Assembly (NCBI RefSeq): GCF_910589235.1
Contig: NC_060956.1
Coordinates: 17,080,499 to 17,144,498, forward strand
Direction: 5' to 3'
From: Vespa crabro
Taxonomy: Eukaryota; Arthropoda; Insecta; Hymenoptera; Vespidae
Length of the DNA stretch: 64,000 bases
Part shown: piece after piece, positions 49,810 through 62,035 of the stretch
Layout: each line of letters opens with the position of its first letter
How positions within the stretch are numbered: the stretch's first letter is position 1
Translations under genes and position numbers: made by a program
Notes under the pieces: model-generated
Database searches by the model: none
Told to the model about the DNA's origin: nothing
The model's input: the letters and a program-made list of their open reading frames with translations, nothing else

Positions 49810-52201
49810 GAGAAAGAGGAGATAAACAAAAAAATATAAACGAGAATTCACACGGCGATATTTCGCGTCGTAATGAAAATCGCGCTAATTGCGCGGTTAA
49901 ACGACGCGCGTTGTAAATTCTCTCGTTCTTCTGAAAATGAATTGGAAAAAAAAAGAAAGAGAGGGGGAAGGGTATAAAAGGAAAAAATCAAGGAAATCGC
50001 ACAAAATTCATAGGAGTCAGCTCATAAGATTCATACAAATCGAAAATGCGTCCACATAAATTTTTTTCATCGATTCTTTGGCCTTCTGCGCGAGAAAAAA
50101 ACTGAGCGTAGTTAACAAATACGAGCAATAAATTTTCATTAATGAAAATTACGAAGTTGGTATCTCATACTTTGTATGGTTATTGGTCCAGGGATGAAAG
50201 GATGAGAGAAGGCTGTAATTATTTCCTGCGTACCCTACATAAATCAGTCAGCGTGACCAAATGAACCTTGAATAGCGCTTGACCATCCTCTTTCGACGAA
50301 TGAGAATCATAAGAGAATGGAAGATTTATGTCAGTTTGGTCCAATGTGACAGAAATTAACAACGAGCGATCAAAACGATTCATTTCGTTCTTGTAGAATT
50401 TCTTTCTTTTTCTCGTTCGATTAAAATATCTTTTGAGTAAGTTCTTTTATCAATAGTTACGAATACTTTTCGTTACATGTATAAATGTGTTGTCTATCGT
50501 AAGGGTTAAATTAGAAAGTTTTTATCGATAGTCATGAACATAATAATGAATGATGTATCAATGTTGTTCGTAATCATGTTGTTTGTTTTCAATGTCGTAT
50601 GTAATCAAGTTGTTTGTTTACGGGTTCTATATTAAACATTCTCTTAAATATATACATATATATTTCTTCGATATTTCAGTTAATCACGTAAGAAATTTTG
50701 CGCAGTAGTTTTTATTAAATGAGATTTTTCAGTTCGTCAAAGAACCTCACGATAATCATACGTGCTTTCGCCTGTATAACTCTCGTGAGGATGTTTGGAA
50801 AAGCGGAGATGCGAAAAAAAAAAGAGGAAAAAAATCATTGTACAAAAGAGAGGAATAGCGTCGCGATATTAAAGAAGCAAGAGAAGCGCATAGTCAGACA
50901 TTGCAATCAGAACGTCATTTTCGTTCTTTTCAAGCTTCGTACAAGGGCGTAGCCTCTGGCAAGTCGGTCATTTCATGTATGTCACATCGCGACTAGGAAT
51001 GTATGTATGTATATATCTATGTATATAAGATCTACTTTAAATGTCTTATATTACTGATAAATTTGAATACGTTATTGACATCAATCTTTGCGAATACGAG
51101 TAATTTTATTTTTATCTTATCTATGATGGAACTTTTATTTCTAAGGACGTATTAAATATCAAGATCTATAAATAATTCTTGTCAGAATTTGTACACGTAT
51201 ATATGTAACATTCCATATTTCAAGTTAATCAGCTTGTATAAAAATAAAGAAAAAGAAAAGAAGAGAGAAAAAGAGGGACGATAACGTAGAATGATCAAAC
51301 GATTGGGTCGGTGTTAAACTTTTCGATTAATTCATATCATGGCTTATATTTCTCTTAGTATTACTTCTATTATTATCATTTCCTTTTTTTTCAAATTCTC
51401 TTTGCAACTAGCAATATGGTTGTCAAGTAGTTTATGTTATACACTCTTTTCAATGTTGAGAAATCCCTTCGGAGAAATTCAATTAAGTTAGTTTGAAAAA
51501 TTCACTCTCTTTCTTGTAACATTCCTTTCTCTCTCTACTTTCGTATCTCTTCTTTTTCTTCTCTTTATTTTTTTTTTCTTTTCATCTCCTTCAAATCTTT
51601 TTTCTTTTCTTTTTCTAGTTTATATAGTTCGTTCATTTGTTCTTTCAGTCACCCGTCCGTTTCGAACAGAGAGAAACGATGCGGAAATTCGATTCTCGCT
51701 GGTTTGTCACCAGTAACGCGGGTATGGCGTCGCGGGAACGGCGCCGCGGCGCCACGCTCGATTTACGAGGATTACAGGCCGCTTATTGCTTCCGGTTACC
51801 CCTCTCTTCCAGCCTAGTATACGCTTCCATTCCTCTTTCACGCAGGCACGAGTTTCTCTTGACGCGACTACACTGCGTGTAAACGAGTGTAACGAGCGAC
51901 GATTTCCGTTTCAGCAATTACGACATAGCTACATCGATTATTCTCTCCTCCTACCTATTTCATCCCTTATATGCTCAAAACTCAATCGACAAATAGCCGA
52001 TTTTTCGGTTCCGCAATTAATGCTCTTTTCGAGCTTCTACTTACCGTTTTTTTCAGCCGCGATATTGGAGACATATTCAGACCGGCAATGATCGCCATCA
52101 GTGAGTTGAAGTTGCCGATATTAAAGCATTCTCGAGCGGTCTCTATCCAATATTCTACGACGCGCACGCGTTGTTTCTTCTTTGCGTGCTACGATAAAAA
52201 G

Positions 52202-52232
<31 letters not shown>

Positions 52233-53195
52233 GAAAAAAATATGAAGTTAGTTTCGAGAATGTTAAAAGATATAGAACAAAGTTTTTGATTTATTACCTT
52301 GCATACTTCGGTCGCTACGAAATAACTCAATCGATTGAACCACTGGACATAAGACTCAAGATTCCGAGTCTTTTTCATGTCCTTGAAAGATGTTTCCAAG
52401 TGAGGAGATTCCTGGAAAAGACGATTCGACGACATCTCGATATTAACAACATTTTATTTTCTTTCTTTATTTATTTTTCTATGCTTTTTCTTCCTATAGA
52501 AGTCTCTGTTTGGAATGAAAAGAAAAGGCATTTTTGTGTCATGAATGTTACCTTAGCGAATGCTTGGACAAATTCCTCGGGGCCGATGTAAGAGAGCCTC
52601 TCGAGTTCCACGTGGGTCAATTGTTGTGCCAGTACTGTAGCAGAGGGGCAAAGCTCGGTGATGTCCACCTGAAAGACCAAGTGACAGAAATGCTTTGTGA
52701 GAGAGTATGGAAGATTCTTTTTCGTATAGATACGAAGTGAAAAGAATGAAAACGTAAAAAAGGATAGGGGGCTTGACGTATACGAGATGGAAAAGGAAAA
52801 GAAATAGAAAGGAAAAGAAAAAGAAAAAGAAGAGAAAGAAAAAGAAAAGTAGTAGATGGCCTGGATTGGCGTCTTCTTGAAGGAGAACGCGAGAAGAAGA
52901 GAGAGTATTGTCGCGACGCTCGTCGCCCGTGTCTGTTCTCTTTCAATTTCGCGTCTCGCGCTTTGTCGAGCGCGAACATTCGAGCCAAGACCAACTTCTT
53001 ATCTCTCGGACGATCGTGGTCTCCAAAAGGTTACGGCTGGTTGGACATGGTACGGAAACAAATATGGCAGCGATTTCACTGAAGTTTTATACTACAATCT
53101 CGTAATTCGATGTGGGCACTGGTAACTCCTTATGGCAAAAGAGATACGATAACGTTCGAGAAGTGTAAATAGAAAATATTTCTTCTTTGAGAGAG

Positions 53196-53254
<59 letters not shown>

Positions 53255-53601
53255 AAAGAGAGTAGTGCCTCTTTAATAAAGATTTTTCCGATTCGTTCGT
53301 TTCTCTGGGCTACGCCGACACTCGCTCCGCTATGGTCTTGGGAACGAAAGAGAAAAACGCCGACAGATAGCTCCAGTCGTATATTTTCGCGAGATTGGGA
53401 GCTCGGTACTCGAGACACCTCTCTCTTTCTCTCTCTCTCTTTCTTTCTTTCCCTTTCTCTCTCTATCTCTCCTTTTTCACTATTGGCCGAATCGACCTTG
53501 CTAAAATTTATATCCTCCCTGTGGTTCCCTGAGACTCGTCTGACCAATTCTCTTCTTCGTTGACCGTTTCCACTGTTCTGTGCAATTCTTTCGAATATCT
53601 C

Positions 53602-53661
<60 letters not shown>

Positions 53662-54378
53662 CTTAGTTTAAGTACTCTCGGCTTTCGAGATAGGAACAAA
53701 ACTTCTGTCATTTCTCATAGACTTTTCTCTGTTTTCATATTATTCCTCCCCATGGCAATCGAACGCCTGTTATCATTTCTTTTTCTTTCCAAATCAATGA
53801 ACAAGAAGGAGAATGAATCGTTTGTGTTGTTTACGCTACCGAAAATATTACGCTTTTGTTGATATTAATTAGAACGACATAATATATCGCGCACGATGTT
53901 AGTTCCATTGTATTCGTATCGATAAGTTTTCAGCAGTTTATTGAATTATTTTTGTAGATTCTTTATTATTCCCTTCACGAAATATCTACGTTTTTTTTAC
54001 ATCATTGGAAAATTGAAATCAATGGAATAAAATACATAACATGAAGAATTTCTTTGACTTCCGATTCATCAACCATAATCAAGTTGCCTCGCAATACTTT
54101 ATTCAGATTTTGTAATTTTATATCATTCAGTATACATTGTTTTTGATATATTAAATTATGTTATAAAAAGATATATTATTGTCCATGCAAGATATTCAAA
54201 TTGGTAGTAATACGATAATTATTAAAGTTGCTGTTCCATTTCATTCAAATGTTGCATAAGAGTAATCAGACTTTTTGTTATTATCTGATTGCAGTAATAG
54301 ATACCCTTAACATTTATTCTCTCTCTCTCTCTCTATCTCTCTTTCTCTTTTTTTCTCTCTCTTTCTTTCTCTCTTTGA

Positions 54379-54423
<45 letters not shown>

Positions 54424-57400
54424 TACTTTCATGAATGATCATATATCTTACGAGGAAAAAGAGACTCGACATGCTTTGGCAAAGGAGAACGAAGGAAATG
54501 CAGAAAACCATAAGCAAGACAAGTCTTATGATTGGTTTGACCACTACCATAGTCTCCTCTATTATTTATATTTCCATTTCTGTCTCTAGTTTTTATGTTC
54601 TTTATTATTTATTTTCGTTCCGAATTAGAAGAGGTTGTTGTACTGTATAACGTAAAAGTAAAATCAGATTAGTTCCAAATTCCACATTTTGTTTTGCTTT
54701 CTTCTCGTTGGTAGACCGAAGGATAGAAACCACTTATTTGTTACCATTGCAAACATATATACACATAGAGATCGGAAACGGACATCCTTGCGTGGCTCTA
54801 TGCGTAGATGAGAGCAATGTTGTCAAGCGTGTACGTGAAATAGCGTCGCTATTAACCTATTTTTTCCGGCTATGCGAGATAAAAAGAAATGACACGTGAT
54901 AAAGAGAGCCAAGAAGAGCTGAGAAACGACGAAAGCCCGACCTAGATTTTCTTCAAGTTGGACAACCAAAGTTGACAATCCAAAAAAAAAAGGAGATAAA
55001 GAGAGATAACAAAATAGATCTTTGTCAATTTAGTTAGTTACATCGTTAAGCAATCGACTTGTTAGGAAATGATCAATGGTAGTTGTTTTCTGAAGCAGAG
55101 AAATGGTAATTAGCAACGAATTCGTTCGTTGAGTACCTATAGGTAATTGCTCGACGAGTTATTTTTAATTACTCTTCTACGATTTACACTGTAACATCGA
55201 AAGACGAGGAAAGAGCATCGATAATGCAACGTTTTAATTGGTCCTACTGGTTTTATTGGTCCGTCTAATTGGTTCGTAAAAGAACGACCTTTTCTTTTTC
55301 TATCTTTGTTTCCAGCAAGTATTTTAACCTGTTTTAAAAAGCTTAACGATTTTCACCGGTTCATCTTAGGAGTTGAAAGGCGTCGTGAAATTTTTAAGAA
55401 AATTCTGACCTGTTTCGTAATACGAAATAAAATGATAAAAAAAAAAGAAAGAACTAAAGGGATAAAAGATAAGAAATGGAAAATAACGTGCATCGTTCGG
55501 TTTGTCGGACGTCAAAGTGCGTTTAGGTTCGATCACCTTCAAAGCTCTTTCTCTTTTCCTCACTTTGACTGGTAAAGAGAGGACGTCGTATCTCTTCGAG
55601 ATTTTCCTTTATTCGATCCTTCGGTCGTCCTGTTTCATTTGATTTTCCAACGATATTGATGGCGCGACACAATCTTCAAAGAAACTTGCGTACGAGTCTG
55701 AAGGGTATCAACATTGCGCAATCTTTTTCTCTTTCTTTATTTCTCTTTTTCTTTGTCCTTTTTTCATTTCTCTTTTCTTTTTCTCTTTATTTCTCTCTTT
55801 CTTTTTTTCTTCTTTTCCTTCTCTCTCATTCTTTTTTTCATGTTTCGTATGTTAAATATAAATATGTAGATGTACGTGTATAAGTATATATGCATATGTA
55901 AATGCGTAGATATATATATATATATATATATATATACCGGGTGTACATTTAAGCTCGCTTTGCTAGAGACAATTTGAATTATTCTTTATAGATAAAACAA
56001 AAAAAAAAATAGAATAGTCAATAGGAACATTTAACTTAATTTTTTTCTTTTTTCTTTTTCAAAGGAAATATTTCTCGTTTTTCAATATAAAAATAATTTT
56101 ATTAAGGCTAAAGTGAACGAACTGAATGATTTTATAGAAACACCTTATAGAAATGGTAAAAGCAGAGAGAGAGAGGGAGAGAGAGAGAGAGAGAGAGACG
56201 TTCGAACAAAATGTAGGTACGTACTTTTCTTGGGCAAAGCGGAATGTCCAAAGCGACGACGAATGAGATCGCTGAGCTGCGTGATCGGTTTAGAAGCAAA
56301 TGGAACCTCAAAGTCTCTTTTATTCGGTCGAATTATTATGCGTCGAAATACATCAAATCCTTATATTATGTTAAAGCAAAGAGAAATTTCCGTATGGCGG
56401 ATCGCGATCATTTTCCCCTTTTACGTATTTCAACGGGAACCCGTGAAAACGTGAGATTCTCTTCTTATTATATGGCGATAAAGGATATCGTAAAATCACG
56501 AAGATTTGTTATTTCGAAACGCATGAGATTTTGCAATCATTTTCAAATATTAACGATGTGAAATAAAGAGTAACGTTGATGGAAGATCGCGTCTAACATT
56601 AGATATTTTCTTTTCTTTTTCTTTTTTCTTTTTTTTTTTTCTATCCATTTCCTTATTCAAACGTAAGGTACATAAGTACTTATTCTCACGTACGAGTATC
56701 ATACTGAAAGCAGAATTTTAATTAAACTTTGTTTGAAAGTGAACTATTAAAAGTGTCGTATCGTTGGTTTCTAAGGGAGAAGAGAAATTCAGTGAGTCCG
56801 TTCTCGAAATCGTTAACGAAATTTAATCGGCATAGGAGTGAACGTAGCGCATTTACCTCTTTCCGAATACGAACTTGGAAACTGCGTAAGTTTCGAGCGC
56901 GAGATAATCCGATGGTGACCAAAGAAGTGTATTACGACGTTATGCAACCTGCGATTCTAGATGAAGGGTTGTGCGGGTGAGACGTAGAAGAGGGGCACGT
57001 TGTGGAATACGCCGATAAGTTGCGCTCGTTCGGTACGCTTGCAGTACCGTGAGTAGAATTTGCACAAGTTTCTTGCTAGTAACGATTAGCGAGGACTTAC
57101 TAACGCGCTGATGGGATTCATCCGGGCAAGAAACTGATTTGTCACGTTCGAATGCGTTTTTCTTATCCCTCGAAAGTCCATATCCATTTTAATTCAATAC
57201 TTTTGCGAGGTACAACGTATCGAAGAACTTTCGATATTTTATTAAAGAATTATAGTTAGATAGTTATATAGTAAAATATTCCAAATATCTCTTTGTTGTT
57301 AATGGGAATATTTTCTGACAGAATATTAAAAAAAAAAAAAAGAAAAAAAAAAGAAAGAAAAAAAACCGAGAAAGGCAAAAGTAATCTTCCAAAATCATAT

Positions 57401-58999
57401 TATCTCAAATTACTATGAAACAAATTTTTTCTTTTTTTCCTTTCCTCCTTCGTTAAAATTGATCTATTTATTTACATGGAAACACGGTTTTTTTTTTTTT
57501 ATTTCTTTATGATCTTTCAATCACGTCAATAGGACGATAATGTTAATGAAAATTCTTGTGGTATTTCCCGAAAGGGATGGTCTTTTAAAACAGACGAATG
57601 ATCTTTAAAACGTTTCTCGTGTCGTTACGTCAACAGATTTAATCCGTAGAAAGCGGCCAAAGCGAACTTTCCTTTGGTGCGGTTTTTTCTTAGTTCCGCT
57701 CGTATGTATGTATGTATGTGCATTGAATCGCTTACTTAGTAGTACCGAACGAGAAAGGTTAGAAAAGAAGGAGGGAAAAAGCTTCGATGCCGAAGAGCAA
57801 ACTGAGAAATGAAAATAAAAAAAAAAAAAAAAAAAAAAATAAAATAAAATAAAATAAAAAAAGGAAGATGTATAAAAAGAGCAGGTTTGTCGAGAAAGAG
57901 AAAGAGAAAGAGAAAGACAGTGAATTCTTTTGCAAAGGCTTCAGGTTATTAAAACTCAAAGTTCGTCGTACTTTTCGAAACTTACTCCACTATGCAAAAG
58001 TGGCACGATTTGTCGACGAGTTCGCCTGTAAACGAGAGATCTGCTTCGTGCGACTAACGTAAAGTTTGAGATAAAGCTAGTTTCCATCTTTTCGAATTAA
58101 TTCGTTCATATTCCTCTTTCATAAACTGAGAATTTGTAAAGTTATAACTCATATTTTTTATGAATGTAATGGACACACGTATTTTGTTTCTATCAATAAA
58201 ATTTTCTCATATATTTTATATACCTTAATAATAATTTTTGAAAGAGAAACTGCCTAAGTATACTTCTTTTTTTTCTCTTCTATATGTTTTCTTCTTTTTT
58301 TCATTTTCTTTTCTTTCCATATTTATATCTAAGAAACGTTCAAAGTTTTGATAAATTATTGATACATACGTTGTGTTTTCTTACTAGCTTCATGAGAAAA
58401 GATTCCATTGTAGTTTTTACGTTTTTTTGAAAGAATTCCTTGCTGTTATTGGCTTCTAGAAACGTTTGTTAACTAATTTCTATCGTTCTCGGAAAAAGAA
58501 CTTTTCGCTTCCAACATAATGAAATCCTTCGTGTTGGCTCCGAACGAATTGCATAACATTTACATATCCGAACGTAATATTTTCGTAATCACTATCGAGT
58601 TAGCTAATGTCGAAAATTCTCTAATGCTGTAGCTGTTAACGAAGTTTGGGAACGTTCAAGAACATAAGTTACGCATTGGCAATTTCTCTGGACAGTACCC
58701 ACGGATATCAGCAGGGTGTAATACCGGTGCTCACGCAATTTCCTCCTGATTAAGGACCGAGCGAGGACGCGAGCTTGACCCGTGCGTCGGCATATTTAAC
58801 TAACTAATGCAGTTGCAAATTAGCCATTAGCAGGTGTTACACGCGGTGGCAGATAGGTGTACGGTAATCAAATTAACGGAATAGTTACTGTCTCTCGTAC
58901 TAGGGAAACTAGCGGAGTAACGCTGTTACACTAACTGCGCAAAGTGCACGCATCTACAGGATAGTGACCAAGAGAACTCGCGTGCACGAGAGAGAGAGA

Positions 59000-59049
<50 letters not shown>

Positions 59050-59409
59050 GAGAGAGAGAGAGGCGTAAAGGTGACCGATGAGCATGGGATGAGTGCTTAT
59101 AAACATGATTGCGAAGCAAGTATTATATGACTATAAAATCCATACGCGTGAGAGGAATAGAAGAGCCAATGGTGGATTAGCGAAAATGCCTATGGAATAT
59201 TAACACGGAACGAACGTTCGGTTACATCGAATCTCTCGATGTCCTCGATTTATCTTCGTAAGCCGCGACCTGAAATTCGATCGATGAATTTTGGACCAGA
59301 AATTTTCCACTTTCCCGCAACGACTCGCAAATCCCTCGGTAAAGACTCGATCGTGGAGTCGAGTGTTCCTTCGCTTCTCCGATGGCTTATCCGATGTTAT
59401 AGATGATAA

Positions 59410-59482
<73 letters not shown>

Positions 59483-60174
59483 AGTAAGAGAGTTTACCAC
59501 ACGAGTCGTGAGCTCGCTTCAATTAGCAAGTTACATGTTAGACGACACGCGGGCATTCGTGCCGTTAAAATTCAGAGATCCATCGTGGTTGGTAGGTTGG
59601 TCGGTCGTCGGAGGATGACGCTTCATCGTTTCAAAGTTACGAACCTGCGTGAGCTGTTCAGTCGCCGCCTCGGTGGCCAATCTCGCTAGGCCCTCCTCGT
59701 ACCTCTCGAGAGCTGTGAGCCTGAGAAGTAAGTTTTGAAGCAAGGCCGAAACTTCCTGTCGCGCGGCCGCGTCGACCGCAGCGACCTTCTGCGTGATGGA
59801 TCTGACGTGACCCATCACCCTTTCGTCCCGAAAATCGTACGGGAAAGTCTCCGTCCATTCTGCCAACAGCTGCACCAGTCGGGGCACGAAACGGTGTAGT
59901 CGTTCCTGCAAAATCCTCGTGTTACTTTGATTAATTTGCATTTTCTCCTACCATCTACTACATTACTATTATTATTATTACTATTACTACAATCACTATT
60001 AATATATCTCTTATTTTCCTTATTTCCTCGTTTCTTTGTTCGTTAAGAGAATTTCTAAAATGATATATCTATTTATTAGTAGATATTTCTTATATTTTTT
60101 CGTTATATCTTTCATTAGATATTCTTTTTAATCAAATTTGTATTGTATATATATTATTAAATCGTTGCCGTATG

Positions 60175-60221
<47 letters not shown>

Positions 60222-61379
60222 AGAAACGTTTTTCATTTGTATATAATATCGACGAACAACGATTTAAAATGACCTTTAAATAATGTTTATTACAAGTTAT
60301 AACCAAATTACAAACACATATAAAGTGATATTTATAATCGTGTTGTTTCCTTGTCTCCTTGGATAGGACAATGTCGACCTAGAAATTGATTCGTAAAGCA
60401 GCAAAAAAAACTCGTTATCTTCGAAAAGAGTAGGAGAGGTAAGATGAACGATGAGAAAAGAGGGGAGAGGTCGAGGTGAGATGCGACGAGACGATAACGC
60501 ACGGTACCAGTCGTGTTCTTGGCGGTGCGGTAGGCATATCTAAGAGAAAAAAAAAGAAAGAAGAAGAATAATAGAGAAAACGAGAACTCACCTTGCCGCC
60601 TTCTCCATTCAGATTTTGCTGATGTTCGCAAAGGGCGCAAACCTCACCCAATAGCTCGTGCGGTTTGATGAAGAGCCTTGCACTTAGCAAAAAGGCAAAG
60701 AGGTAAGCACGATCGGGATAATATTCTTCGGTTGGTACCATGTGCTGCACTAACGCTTCCAAGGATCCAGAAACTAAGTTTCCGTCTCGGTACACTAGAG
60801 CCTGAAACAAGAGAACCGACATTCTTGAGTACGTGAAACAAGATACCTCCGAATATGTCACCATTTGTTTTTCCACCCTAAATGCAAATGCAAGGTACGA
60901 ACTTGTACGTATTGCGCTTTAATGCACTTCTACTGAAATATACTCGTCTACCTTAATGTAATGCGAGGAAACACGTTGTCTTGATAATGGAAATGCTTTC
61001 TTGCGAAAATGTTTCGTGCTTTAGCTTTTTCTCCTTCAACGAATGAGATAATAAAGATCGTTCTACAATTTAAAACGTTTACTGACTCTTCGATTTCATG
61101 CAAATCGATATCGTTGTGTAATAGTATCTTTCATTATTTATTTATTTCTTTATTTATTTTTTCTTTTTAATATAAGAATAAATGGATGAGTTACAATTGT
61201 AAATTATTTATCTATATGTATTTAAGTCGATTGTATGACATTATTATCTCGTTGGATTGCCGTAGAAAATTTCGAGAATGTTTCAAGCTTCCCTTTGTAA
61301 TTTAAGATTTGTTTTTGTGTAGATATCTACTTACTTCCAAACGTGTTGCTTCAGGATTACAAAGTTTCTTGTCAACCAT
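45234..61379 (-). CDS. RasGEF1B: RasGEF domain-containing family member 1 (RASGEF1B-like)
   Basis: Nine coding exons in transcription order: 61379-61335, 60801-60592, 59905-59645, 52668-52552, 52411-52298, 52188-52045, 47020-46818, 45568-45417, 45310-45234, in frame, 440 residues (human RASGEF1B is 473). The RasGEF N-terminal domain covers about 17-150 (DGNLVSGSLEALVQHMVP, YYPDRAYLFAFLLSARLF, EWTETFPYDFRDER). The catalytic CDC25 domain covers about 180-425 (LAQQLTHVELERLSYIGPEE, KKTRNLESYVQWFNRLSY, ARECFNIGNFNSLMAIIAGL, LEHQMDPSSNF, VVPFFSLLVKDLYFLNEG, NGHINFEKFWQLAKQV). The family activates Rap2-type small GTPases. The 15-codon first exon (MVDKKLCNPEATRLE) fits by phase and splice sites, but is not confirmed by homology; upstream exons may exist. 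The donor after exon 3 (CAG|GTTCGT) is weak, and about ten residues found in vertebrates are absent at that junction, so a microexon could be missing. Introns reach 7 kb and are full of simple repeats. Confidence 0.88.
45712..45811. repeat. (AAAGAG)n hexanucleotide purine repeat
   Basis: About 100 bp of pure A/G, mainly AAAGAG units ending in GA units, in the RasGEF1 intron between its 152-nt and 203-nt exons. Confidence 0.92.
46471..46523. repeat. (CT)n microsatellite
   Basis: CT tract with CCCT interruptions, in a RasGEF1 intron. Confidence 0.93.
46747..46789. repeat. (TA)n microsatellite
   Basis: TA run that ends 28 bp from a RasGEF1 exon, on the intron side of its splice donor. Confidence 0.95.
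49115..49168. repeat. (CT)n microsatellite
   Basis: CT tract in the 5.0 kb RasGEF1 intron. Confidence 0.93.
49501..49576. repeat. (CATA)n and (TA)n compound repeat
   Basis: Six CATA units (49501-49527), a mixed CA/TA segment, then a TA run (49549-49576). Confidence 0.92.
49762..49818. repeat. (GA)n microsatellite
   Basis: GA tract in the 5.0 kb RasGEF1 intron. Confidence 0.93.
52196..52240. repeat. A-rich homopurine tract
   Basis: A-rich run directly upstream (minus strand) of the acceptor of the 144-nt RasGEF1 exon; on the transcribed strand it forms the T-rich polypyrimidine tract of that splice site. Confidence 0.85.
53189..53250. repeat. (GA)n microsatellite
   Basis: GA tract, 7.0 kb RasGEF1 intron. 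Confidence 0.93.
53607..53660. repeat. (CT)n microsatellite
   Basis: CT tract 360 bp from the GA tract at 53189; the two can pair, so a large hairpin is possible in the transcript. Confidence 0.93.
54319..54421. repeat. (CT)n followed by (TA)n
   Basis: Interrupted CT tract (54319-54375) followed by a TA run (54382-54421). Confidence 0.93.
57811..57862. repeat. Poly-A and (AAAAT)n repeat
   Basis: A-rich run that passes into four AAAAT units. Confidence 0.9.
58988..59062. repeat. (GA)n microsatellite
   Basis: GA tract of about 75 bp with two single-base interruptions, at the right edge of a higher-complexity block. Confidence 0.93.
59412..59482. repeat. (TA)n-(GA)n compound microsatellite
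   Basis: TA run that changes directly into a GA run, about 160 bp from the 261-nt RasGEF1 exon. Confidence 0.94.
60181..60217. repeat. (TA)n microsatellite
   Basis: TA run in the 686-bp RasGEF1 intron between exons 2 and 3. Confidence 0.95.
60802..61334 (-). other. RasGEF1 first intron in this model
   Basis: A 533-bp AT-rich intron between the candidate 15-codon first exon and the first conserved exon. It has GTAAGT and TTTCAG ends on the minus strand. No other feature is seen. Confidence 0.5.
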
Positions 61380-61978
61380 CCTGTTGAAGGTAGGAAAATT
61401 CGTACGTGTTGCTGTACTTAAAAGTTTCTAATAATCTCTACTGTATTTAAATGTAACACGAGATAAATTAATGTAAGTACGATACACCGAGAATCATTTA
61501 TTCGTGTTGGTATTATGAGATGGTTTATAAAATAAATTAATCAAATTTTAAATCGCTACGATAATAATACAATTTTATAAGCTTTGTTAAAATCATATTA
61601 TTCTTATCGGAAAAATGTTACGTCCTTATCGTAAGATTATTTCTTCAGGTTTTATGGTATTTATTGTACGAATATAAACGGAAACTTTGTAATCCTAAGA
61701 TAGGAAGGGATGACCCTTTGGATCTTCCAAACGGAAGAAGTTGATGTTATGAGAGTGAACATTTCGCCAGACTTCGTAAGCGTTAAATGCAACGAAAAGT
61801 TTGAGGTAATCCCCGAGCTTCGTAAGTCAACGGGATTAATTGTAAGAGACTAAGATAGCTATTCCTATATTTTAGGTTATGTTAGATATATGTTATTTTT
61901 AAATGAACCAAACTTTTACGATGATCAAATAAAATAACATTCTACTACTAATTGAATTGGATCTGTTGAGTTTTGGGA

Positions 61979-61984
61979 AGGAGA

Positions 61985-62034
<50 letters not shown>
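61979..62034. repeat. (GA)n microsatellite
   Basis: GA tract upstream of the RasGEF1 model. Confidence 0.93.

Positions 62035-62035
<1 letters not shown>

Larger units (their letters stand above)
47021..52044 (-). other. RasGEF1 intron of 5.0 kb
   Basis: Intron between the 144-nt and 203-nt RasGEF1 exons. It contains CT, GA, TA and CATA repeats (separate entries), a CpG-rich patch at about 47760-48080 and a GC palindrome near 51740. The open frames inside have no recognisable domains and often run through repeats, so no nested gene is supported. Confidence 0.6.
52669..59644 (-). other. RasGEF1 intron of 7.0 kb
   Basis: The largest intron of the RasGEF1 gene, between the 261-nt and 117-nt exons. 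It is mostly low complexity, with GA, CT and TA arrays (separate entries). A block of higher complexity lies at about 58690-58900. No nested gene was recognised. A short missing exon of about 30 nt could lie here. Confidence 0.55.

Noticed and set aside
51637..52591. Plus-strand open frames over RasGEF1 exons as an antisense gene
   Set aside because: They are shadows of the conserved minus-strand exons and of the GC-rich patch; no protein family is recognisable.
55928..55990. TACCGGGTGTAC after a TA repeat as the end of a mariner-like transposon
   Set aside because: No matching inverted terminal repeat and no transposase remnant was found nearby.
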